From Myxococcus stipitatus (GTDB lineage: Bacteria; Myxococcota; Myxococcia; Myxococcales; Myxococcaceae), in the NCBI RefSeq assembly GCF_038561935.1, contig NZ_CP102770.1, positions 6,138,001 to 6,202,000 on the forward strand: a stretch of 64,000 nucleotides of DNA. The letters run 5' to 3'. The translations under genes and the position numbers were made by a program. Positions 27,139 through 35,260 of the stretch are shown here, one piece after another. The notes under the pieces were generated by a model, which had not been told where the DNA came from, ran no database searches, and was given only the letters and a program-made list of their open reading frames with translations. The first letter of the stretch is position 1; each line of letters starts with the position of its first letter.

Positions 27139-28533
27139 CTAGCGGTTGAGCACCTTCGCCAGCACGTCGGCGATGTCCTTCGCGTAGGCCTCGTTGCGCG
27201 AGGCGTCCACGCCCTCGACGAGGACTCGCGCCTTGGGCTCCGTGCCGGAGAAGCGCACCAGCACCCGGCCCGAGGTGCCCAGCTTCTGCTCCACGGCCTT
27301 GATGACCTTCATCACCTCCGGCAGCTCGCCCAGCTCCTTCTTCTGCTTCACCACCACGTTGACCAACGTCTGGGGGACGGGCTCGAAGATGGAGGCCAGC
27401 TCGCTCAGGGGCTTGCCCGCGCGGCACATCACCGCGAGCAGCTGGAGCGCCGCCAGCGTGCCGTCGCCCGTCGTCGTGTGGTCCAGGAAGACCAGGTGGC
27501 CGCTCTGCTCGCCACCCAGGTTGTAGCCGTTGCGGCGCATCTCCTCGACGACGTTGCGGTCGCCCACGCGCGTGCGAACCACCTTCACGCCCCAGCGCGC
27601 CACCGCGCGCTCCAGGCCCACGTTGCTCATCACCGTGGAGACCAGCACCTTCTTCTTGAGCTGCTTGCGCGCCACCAGCTCGCCGGTGCAGATGGCCATG
27701 ATGGCGTCGCCGTCCACCACCTTGCCCTTCTCGTCCACGACGATGAGGCGGTCGGCGTCACCATCCAGCGCGATGCCCAAGTGCGCGCCGTGCTTGAGCA
27801 CCGTGCGCGCCAGGTTCTCCGGATGCAGCGCGCCGCACTTGTGGTTGATGTTCTTGCCGTCAGGCGACACGCCCAGCGTGATGACCTTGGCGCCCAGCTC
27901 CTCCAGCACCGCCGGCGCCGTCTTGTAGGCCGCGCCATTGGCGCAGTCGACGACGATGGTCATCCCCTCCAGCGTCAATTCGCGCGGGAAGGTCGCCTTG
28001 AGGAACACGATGTAGCGGCCCCGCGCATCCTCCATGCGGAACGCGCGGCCAATCTTCGTCGCCGTGGGGCGGATGGAGTCGATGGCGCCCGTGGACAGGA
28101 GCTCTTCAATCTTGGCTTCCGTCTCGTCCGGCAGCTTGAAGCCGTCGCGCCAGAAGAACTTGATGCCGTTGTCCTCGTACGGGTTGTGGGACGCGGAGAT
28201 GACCGCGCCCGCGTCCGCGCGCATGGACGTGGTGATGTTGGAGATGCCCGGCGTCGGCAGCGGCCCGACGAGCTCCACGTCCACGCCCATGGACGTCAAC
28301 CCCGCGGCCAGGGCCTGCTCCAGCATGTAGCCGGACAGTCGCGTGTCCTTGCCCACGATGACGCGGTGGCGGTGGGGACCATTGCGGATGAGGTACGCGA
28401 GCGCCCGCCCGAGCTGCATCGCCACTTCGGCTGTCATCGGGTAGACGTTCGCCTTGCCGCGAACACCGTCCGTACCGAACAGCTTCTGCGATGCGCGCTC
28501 CTCCTTGGGAGCCATGTTCATCCTGTACGCCAT
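27139..28533 (-). CDS. glmM: Phosphoglucosamine mutase
   Basis: Interconverts glucosamine 6-phosphate and 1-phosphate for UDP-GlcNAc synthesis. A 464-residue alpha-D-phosphohexomutase: KLFGTDGVRG at the N-terminus, catalytic phosphoserine S115 in ISASHNPYEDNG, the metal loop DGDADR, the sugar-binding GGEQSGHL, and the phosphate loop RFSGTEPKARV. The ATG at 28533 has GGAG 7 nt upstream; a much longer frame upstream is spurious. It follows folP in the classic ftsH-folP-glmM order. Confidence 0.97.
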   Translation of the reverse strand: MAYRMNMAPKEERASQKLFGTDGVRGKANVYPMTAEVAMQLGRALAYLIRNGPHRHRVIVGKDTRLSGYMLEQALAAGLTSMGVDVELVGPLPTPGISNITTSMRADAGAVISASHNPYEDNGIKFFWRDGFKLPDETEAKIEELLSTGAIDSIRPTATKIGRAFRMEDARGRYIVFLKATFPRELTLEGMTIVVDCANGAAYKTAPAVLEELGAKVITLGVSPDGKNINHKCGALHPENLARTVLKHGAHLGIALDGDADRLIVVDEKGKVVDGDAIMAICTGELVARKQLKKKVLVSTVMSNVGLERAVARWGVKVVRTRVGDRNVVEEMRRNGYNLGGEQSGHLVFLDHTTTGDGTLAALQLLAVMCRAGKPLSELASIFEPVPQTLVNVVVKQKKELGELPEVMKVIKAVEQKLGTSGRVLVRFSGTEPKARVLVEGVDASRNEAYAKDIADVLAKVLNR

Positions 28534-28666
28534 GGTGCCGCTCCACCTTTCCCACGCCGGGCCAGTGCCGGTCTCTCGACGTCGGGGCTTATACCCCGCC
28601 CACCGCCGGGGCTCGAAGGTAGGGCCCCAAAGCCCCCCTGGCAACGGCCCGGGCAGGCAGCCTGTA

Positions 28667-29902
28667 TCACCTGAGGGTGCCCCCATCCATGGCGGTGCGA
28701 ATCGCATCCCCGACCACCAGCGCGTCGCGAGCCTCCGCCACGTCGTGGACCCGGACGACGTCCGCCCCACCCAGCACCGCCATCGCCGCCAGGGAGCCCA
28801 GCGTCGCCGCCAGCCGCTCGCCCGCCGGTTTGCCTCCCGTCAGCGCCCCCAGGAAGCCCTTTCGGCTGGTGCCCACGAGCAGGGGCAACCCCGGCACGCG
28901 AAGCTCCCCCAGGCGCCGCAGCAGGTAGAGGTTGTGGTCGAACGTCTTGCCGAAGCCAATCCCAGGGTCCAGGAGGATACGCTCCCGAGGGATGCCCGCC
29001 CCGGTGGCCAGCGCCACGGAGCCCTCCAGGCAGTCGAGCACCTCGTCCACCAGGTCCTCGTACCGAGGCGCCTGCTGCATCGTGCTGGGGGTCCCCTGGA
29101 TGTGCATCAGGCAGCAGGCCGCGTTGGCCTCGGCCACCACCCGGGGCAGCTCCGGGTCCGAGCGGAAGCCGGTGATGTCGTTGATGAGGTGCGCGCCCGC
29201 GCCCAGCACCGCCCGCGCCACCGCCGCCTTCGTCGTGTCCACCGACAGCGGCACGGACGTCCTCGCGCGCAGGCCCTCGATGACGGGCAGCACCCGGGCC
29301 ACCTCCTCCTCCGCGGACACGCTCGCGGAGCCGGGCCGCGTGGACTCCCCGCCCACGTCCAGGAAGTCCGCGCCCGCCTCCACCAGCGCGAGCCCGTGCG
29401 CGATGGCCGCCTCCGCGCCCAGGTAGCGCCCGCCGTCGGAGAAGCTGTCCGGCGTCACGTTGACCACGCCCATGACATAGGTGCGTGAGCCCCAGTGGAA
29501 GACGCGGTCTCCCAGCACCCAAGGCTCCGGGGCCTTGCCCGCGTCCATCGCGCGGACCAGCGCCTCCGCCAGAGACACCAGCGCGGCGTCCCGTTGCGAG
29601 CGCGCCAGGGCGATGAGCCGCTCGAACTGCTCGAGCCGCCCGGACAGGAGCCCGGTGCCAGGACGCGAGCGGACATCGCCCAGGACCCAGGCGGGATGCT
29701 CCTCGCGTCCCGGAACGAGCGCCCGCTCGTGAAGCCCCTGCAGGAACGCGCTCACCTCCCGAGGCACGCCGGTGAGGAGCAGCTGCGCGTGGGGCACCTT
29801 CTCCAGCAGGTACTCGCGCGCCGGCGTGGGCAGGCCCATGCGGCGCAGGGCCAGCGTCAGGTCCTCCGGACGGTCGACGCTGATGGGGCGGGCGCGAATC
29901 AT
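28667..29902 (-). CDS. folP: Dihydropteroate synthase with N-terminal extension
   Basis: Condenses 4-aminobenzoate with dihydropterin pyrophosphate in folate synthesis. The canonical domain starts near residue 140 with VMGVVNVTPDSFSDGG and carries DVGGESTRPGS, VDTTKAAVARAVLGAGAHLINDI, DPGIGFGKTFDHN, GTSRKGFLG and VRVHDV. The first 140 residues form an extra domain not found in the 280-residue E. coli type but known from longer DHPS proteins of other bacteria and archaea; its role is unclear. It lies between ftsH and glmM; a terminator-like hairpin separates it from ftsH. Confidence 0.94.
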   Translation of the reverse strand: MIRARPISVDRPEDLTLALRRMGLPTPAREYLLEKVPHAQLLLTGVPREVSAFLQGLHERALVPGREEHPAWVLGDVRSRPGTGLLSGRLEQFERLIALARSQRDAALVSLAEALVRAMDAGKAPEPWVLGDRVFHWGSRTYVMGVVNVTPDSFSDGGRYLGAEAAIAHGLALVEAGADFLDVGGESTRPGSASVSAEEEVARVLPVIEGLRARTSVPLSVDTTKAAVARAVLGAGAHLINDITGFRSDPELPRVVAEANAACCLMHIQGTPSTMQQAPRYEDLVDEVLDCLEGSVALATGAGIPRERILLDPGIGFGKTFDHNLYLLRRLGELRVPGLPLLVGTSRKGFLGALTGGKPAGERLAATLGSLAAMAVLGGADVVRVHDVAEARDALVVGDAIRTAMDGGTLR

Positions 29903-29920
29903 GGCTCCCCTATAACGCGA

Positions 29921-29950
29921 AAGGCCCTCCCCACGGATGGGAAGGGCCTT
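29921..29950 (-). terminator. Terminator-like hairpin after ftsH
   Basis: AAGGCCCT and AGGGCCTT form an 8-bp stem, extended by CCC/GGG across a one-base bulge. On the minus strand it follows ftsH by 28 nt and is succeeded by TTTCGCG. It may end most ftsH transcripts and leave folP with partial read-through. Confidence 0.6.
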
Positions 29951-29977
29951 CGTTGAGTCAGGCGCGACAGGCGAGGA

Positions 29978-31894
<1,917 letters not shown>

Positions 31895-32073
31895 GTGTCA
31901 GCTGCCCTTTCGGTACTCGGCGGGTTGAGGGCCGTGCCAGGGGAACCCCAGCGTTTTCAATCGTTTGCCCGACACCAGGCGAGCTCCCAGTCGTCGGACC
32001 GTATCAGCAACAGCAAAACGCCCTCAACTATTTAGGGGGGCACGGCCACCCCCCGACAACATTCCGTTCCAGT

Positions 32074-33438
32074 CTATAACGGAGGGGTCCGTTGATTGCT
32101 CGGACCCGAGGGCGTCGCCCACAAGTAGTGCTGCGATGAACCCACCGGCGACGGGGGAGTCCACAGTCCCGGAAGCCACACCACCGTGCCCTCGGCGTCC
32201 AGCACCACCGGCCGCGCATCCCTCGACTCCGCGGGCACTCGAAGATCCACCAACACATCCTGGAGCCGACGTTGTCCCGCGCCCACGCGGACGCGGTCGC
32301 CCGGCTTGCGCGTCCGGACAGTGAGCGGCCAGCACAGGTCCCGAGCCAGCGCCAGGCCATGCATCCCTGAGGGGGGTGCGTGGGACTCCACGCGAAAGAC
32401 CCACCCCGTGCCCTCCAGCACGCCCTGGGCCCCCGCGCCCTCCAGGCACAGCTCCGGCCCCGCGCACACCGCTCCGCCAGGGCTCGGCGCGACACAGCGC
32501 ACGCGCCCTCCCGTGGCCCGCAGCCGCAGGCCACCTCCCACCGTCGCCGAGCCGCCCTGCTCCACCGCGCGCAGCCCGCGCTCCACCGTCGCCGCGTCCG
32601 TCTCCACGCCCTGCTCGGCCAGCAATCGGGCGAGCACCCTGCGGCGCAATGGCGCCTCCAGCGCGCGCACGGCCACCCCATCCAGGCTCCCGTCCTCCAG
32701 CCGCACGCGGCGCCAGGCCGCGTCCGCCAGGTCCGAGAGCAGCGCCTCGTCCTCGGCCGCCAGCCGCGCGAAGGACGCAAGCCGGGCCTCCACCCGGAAG
32801 CCCGCCGCCCGGCTGAGCGCGGGCAGGGCGTCCGTCCGGACCCGGACCCGGAAGAACGCCGGGTCGGCGTTCATCGCATCTGTTGAGTATCCAACGCCCT
32901 GCTCCGCGAGGAAGTCCACCAGCTCCTCGCGCGTGCGCTCCAGCAGCGGACGCACGAGCCCCGCGCGTGCCTCGTGGATTCCAGCCGCGCCTCGCGTCGA
33001 CGCGCCGCGCGCCAGCCGCATGAGCAGCGTCTCCGCCTGGTCCGTGGCCGAGTGGGCCGTCGCCACCACCGTCAGGCCCCGCGACTGGCGCACCTCTTCC
33101 AGCGCCGCGTACCGCGCCTGTCGCGCGCGCGCCTCCAGCCCAGGACCCGCCTGGAGTGTCAGCCCGAGGACATGACACTCCAGGCCCAGGGACGCGGACA
33201 GCGACGCCACCGCGCGCGTCTCCGCGGAGGACTCCGGACGCAGGCCGTGGTCCACCGTGGCGACCTCCACGCGCAGCCGCAAGCGCTCACGCACGCTCGC
33301 CGTGGCGACGAGCAGCGCCACCGAATCCGCGCCTCCGGAGACCGCGCACAGCACGGAGCGCCCCTCGAGGCCACGCCGCGCATACGCGTCCATCAACGTC
33401 CTCTGCAGAAGCTTCGTCGCGGGTCCAGTGAGAGCCAT
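32074..33438 (-). CDS. tilS: tRNA(Ile)-lysidine synthetase
   Basis: Modifies C34 of the CAU-anticodon tRNA-Ile to lysidine using ATP and lysine. 454 residues; the PP-loop SGGADS is at 34-39, followed by TVDHGLRPES, TAHSATDQAETLLMRLARG and the TilS-C substrate domain with RKPGDRV near the C-terminus. It is the first gene of the run tilS-ftsH-folP-glmM. The 180 nt between it and ftsH show no gene and probably hold the ftsH promoter. The ATG at 33438 has a weak ribosome site. Confidence 0.95.
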   Translation of the reverse strand: MALTGPATKLLQRTLMDAYARRGLEGRSVLCAVSGGADSVALLVATASVRERLRLRVEVATVDHGLRPESSAETRAVASLSASLGLECHVLGLTLQAGPGLEARARQARYAALEEVRQSRGLTVVATAHSATDQAETLLMRLARGASTRGAAGIHEARAGLVRPLLERTREELVDFLAEQGVGYSTDAMNADPAFFRVRVRTDALPALSRAAGFRVEARLASFARLAAEDEALLSDLADAAWRRVRLEDGSLDGVAVRALEAPLRRRVLARLLAEQGVETDAATVERGLRAVEQGGSATVGGGLRLRATGGRVRCVAPSPGGAVCAGPELCLEGAGAQGVLEGTGWVFRVESHAPPSGMHGLALARDLCWPLTVRTRKPGDRVRVGAGQRRLQDVLVDLRVPAESRDARPVVLDAEGTVVWLPGLWTPPSPVGSSQHYLWATPSGPSNQRTPPL

Positions 33439-33464
33439 CTGACACGGGTGGAATGGAATGTCGG

Positions 33465-33477
33465 GTAACAGGGTTAC
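33465..33477. promoter_or_regulatory. Short dyad between tilS and the candidate sRNA promoter
   Basis: GTAAC-AGG-GTTAC is a perfect 5-bp dyad placed 15 nt upstream of the -35 element at 33492. It could be a binding site for a regulator of the sRNA or of tilS. Short, so chance is not excluded. Confidence 0.25.
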
Positions 33478-33491
33478 ACAGGCGCGCGCGG

Positions 33492-33520
33492 TTGAAGGCA
33501 GGGGGGGCGGTTCTTATGAT
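33492..33520 (+). promoter_or_regulatory. Sigma-70-type promoter of candidate sRNA
   Basis: TTGAAG (33492-33497) and TATGAT (33515-33520) are separated by exactly 17 nt. Both hexamers are close to consensus, the -10 having 5 of 6 matches, which stands out in this GC-rich DNA. The expected start is about 33527. Confidence 0.7.
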
Positions 33521-33526
33521 CGTCAC

Positions 33527-33734
33527 ACCGGATGAGCGTGGCCGCGAAAGGGGAAATATGCGTGGCCGCGCAGGTTGTTGAGGGGACGGTCTAATTTTCC
33601 AGGTGTTGGGCCTAGGGGTCCCCCCCCTCCCCCTCTGGGCCCACGGGTCCGCTGGGAGATCAACTCCCGGCGGTCCCTCTTTCCGAAACGCCCCGGTGCC
33701 TCACTTTTCTGAGGCCCGGGGCGTTTCCTTTTTT
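33527..33734 (+). ncRNA. Candidate small RNA of about 205 nt, family unknown
   Basis: The 458-nt gap between tilS and the ribbon-helix-helix genes holds a complete transcription unit: a promoter ending at 33520, no ORF with a ribosome site, and a strong intrinsic terminator with a T-run ending at 33734. Inside are an 11-nt direct repeat GCGTGGCCGCG (33536-33546 and 33560-33570), a stem from TGGGCC near 33606 to GGCCCA near 33640 enclosing a C-rich loop, and a 10-bp hairpin at 33649-33673 (CCGCTGGGAG with CTCCCGGCGG, loop ATCAA). I do not see signatures of tmRNA, SRP RNA or RNase P RNA. It might instead be a terminated leader of the downstream genes, but those have their own promoter at 33817. 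Confidence 0.6.
33685..33734 (+). terminator. Strong intrinsic terminator of the candidate sRNA
   Basis: GAAACGCCCCGG pairs with CCGGGGCGTTTC, and inside it GCCTCA pairs with TGAGGC around a 6-nt loop, giving 18 base pairs with one bulge. CTTTTTT follows directly on the plus strand. Confidence 0.92.
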
Positions 33735-33816
33735 CGCGTCTGGCTGGATACGTCAGGCCGGACTGGACGTGCCTGGAAAAGGGCCCGCCGAGCACCGAAC
33801 GAGTCATCCGAAACCG

Positions 33817-33845
33817 TTGACCCTCTTGGGAGTCTGTCGGATAAC
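33817..33845 (+). promoter_or_regulatory. Sigma-70-type promoter of the ribbon-helix-helix gene pair
   Basis: TTGACC (33817-33822) and GATAAC (33840-33845) are separated by 17 nt. The predicted start near 33852 leaves a 45-nt leader before the ATG at 33897. Confidence 0.65.
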
Positions 33846-33896
33846 GGCCCCGGTGTGTTCAGGTCGTCACCTCGAATCCGCCCCGGAGACTCAAGT

Positions 33897-34100
33897 ATGG
33901 CAGGCACCGACAAGCGCAAGCAGTCGCTGTACTTCCCCGAGGAGATGCTGAAGGAGATTCAGGAGGAAGCAAACCGCCAAGACCGCTCTCTCTCCTGGGT
34001 TGTCCAGCAGGCGTGGAAGATCGCCCGCGAGCGCATCAAGTCGTTCCCCGCCGTCAATGACGTGACTGGCGACGAGCGCCAGGACCCGCGCGAGGAGTAG
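33897..34100 (+). CDS. Small ribbon-helix-helix-like protein, first of a tandem pair
   Basis: 67 residues. A basic start KRKQSLYFPEEM gives the short beta-strand, then two helices LKEIQEEANRQDRS and LSWVVQQAWKIARERIKSF, the arrangement of MetJ/Arc DNA-binding dimers. It resembles a small myxobacterial family (TIGR04563 as I remember it, unverified). GGAG is 8 nt before the ATG. The next gene, 7 nt downstream, encodes a close relative; the two share the core KQSLYFPE and DRSLSW. Likely a transcription factor, perhaps forming heterodimers with its neighbour. Confidence 0.82.
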   Translation: MAGTDKRKQSLYFPEEMLKEIQEEANRQDRSLSWVVQQAWKIARERIKSFPAVNDVTGDERQDPREE

Positions 34101-34107
34101 CGCCGGA

Positions 34108-34389
34108 ATGGCCACCACCGACCACCGCAAGCAAAGCCTCTACTTCCCCGAGGACATGCTGGAGGAAATCCAGCGTGAGGCGACACGACAGGACCGTTCG
34201 CTGTCGTGGATTGTCCAGCAGGCATGGAAGGTGGCGCGTGCCGAGATTCGGAAGATGCCGTCGGTCAACGACGTGCTGAGCTCGCCCCCGCGTCCCGCCG
34301 CAGTCGCGGCGAGTCCGGTGGCGGCCCCAACGGCGGCCCCCTCCATGGTGGCAGCCGCGGCTCCGAGCTCGACCGAGCCCAAGTCCTGA
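34108..34389 (+). CDS. Small ribbon-helix-helix-like protein with Ala/Pro tail, second of a tandem pair
   Basis: 93 residues. Residues 1-57 repeat the neighbour's fold (HRKQSLYFPEDM, EEIQREATRQDRS, SWIVQQAWKVARAEIRKM, then PSVNDVL), and residues 58-93 are a low-complexity Pro/Ala/Ser tail absent from the neighbour. AGGAG at the end of the upstream gene serves as ribosome site, so the two are translated together. The pair looks like a tandem duplication followed by tail divergence. Confidence 0.82.
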   Translation: MATTDHRKQSLYFPEDMLEEIQREATRQDRSLSWIVQQAWKVARAEIRKMPSVNDVLSSPPRPAAVAASPVAAPTAAPSMVAAAAPSSTEPKS

Positions 34390-34420
34390 AGCAGGACCCC
34401 CGCGAACGGCCCACTGGCAC

Positions 34421-35260
34421 TCACCTGCCAGCGGGCCGCGCGGGTAGTGCGCAGTTCTCGAAGGTGATGCGAGGCTTCTCGGAGAGCGCCCGCTCAGGCG
34501 TCGGGTGGTTCTCCCGCATGTACGCCGAGGCGATGTTCGCGTCGGTGCCCCCCAGCTTTCGCGCCTGCACCGGGTTGCGGTCCGGGTCCTTCCCCGCATT
34601 GCCGAACACCGCATCGTAGCCGTCGCCGCCCTCGAGCAGGAAGCTGGGCATGGCCACGCGGTAGCGGATGCTCGGGTCCGTGCGAGGTGGCAGCGGGACA
34701 TTCACGTCCCCCACTTTCAGAGCCCGCACGCGCTGGCCTCTGCCCTGCGCGCAGTCCACGTGCATCGTCGTGCCGTCCGACACCTGGAGGAACGCGCCCG
34801 AGGGCGAGGCGATGAGCTGGCCTTCCTTGTAGAGGCTGCCCACGCTGGCCTCCATCATCGCCACCAGCTCGCTCTCGGTGAGGTCCAGCGTCACCACGAG
34901 GTTCTCGAAGAGGATGACCTCGTGCAGCACGCCGTCGGTGAGCGGCCCCTTCTTCAGCGTCATCCGCGTGTAGCAGAGCCCTTCGGCGCGGAGGGAGCCT
35001 CCGTTGACGACACCCAGCACGGCGGGCCGCGCGGTGCCGTCCTCCGCGCGTCGGAAGGAGTCGGCGACGAGCTGCCCCAGCGCGTTGTTGTCGTGCCGGG
35101 TGAAGGCCTTGTCGAGCTGCACGTCCTGGCCCAGGTACCCGACGACGGCATCCGGGTCCGGGACGAGCGGCTGACACGAGTCGTTGTAGGAGATGCACCC
35201 GGACAGCGGCGCGGACAGCGCGCACGCGAGGGCGGCGAGGACGGACTTGGTGGTGGGCAT
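34421..35260 (-). CDS. Lipoprotein containing only a 5'-nucleotidase C-terminal-type domain
   Basis: 279 residues. The N-terminus has a signal segment and lipobox LSGC (Cys 22). The rest corresponds to the C-terminal substrate-binding domain of UshA-like 5'-nucleotidases: DNNALGQLVADSFRR, VVNGGSLRAEG, VILFENLVVTLDLTESEL, and a late YRVAMPSFLLEGGDGYDAVFG. The N-terminal metallophosphatase domain with its D/H/N metal ligands is missing, so hydrolysis is unlikely; it may bind nucleotide. Its ATG overlaps the stop of the TonB receptor gene by one base, indicating coupling and perhaps a joint uptake function. Confidence 0.82.
   Translation of the reverse strand: MPTTKSVLAALACALSAPLSGCISYNDSCQPLVPDPDAVVGYLGQDVQLDKAFTRHDNNALGQLVADSFRRAEDGTARPAVLGVVNGGSLRAEGLCYTRMTLKKGPLTDGVLHEVILFENLVVTLDLTESELVAMMEASVGSLYKEGQLIASPSGAFLQVSDGTTMHVDCAQGRGQRVRALKVGDVNVPLPPRTDPSIRYRVAMPSFLLEGGDGYDAVFGNAGKDPDRNPVQARKLGGTDANIASAYMRENHPTPERALSEKPRITFENCALPARPAGR

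Noticed and set aside
27139..28770. A 543-residue form of phosphoglucosamine mutase
   Set aside because: The extra 79 residues are Trp/Arg/Gly-rich, overlap the end of folP, and the ATG at 28533 has GGAG at 7 nt.
33527..33734. Assignment of the sRNA candidate to tmRNA, SRP RNA, RNase P RNA, 6S RNA or the Myxococcus Pxr RNA
   Set aside because: No tRNA-like ends, no SRP loop sequence, too short for RNase P. I cannot judge 6S or Pxr similarity by eye, and these neighbours are not the Pxr neighbours I remember, so no family was claimed.
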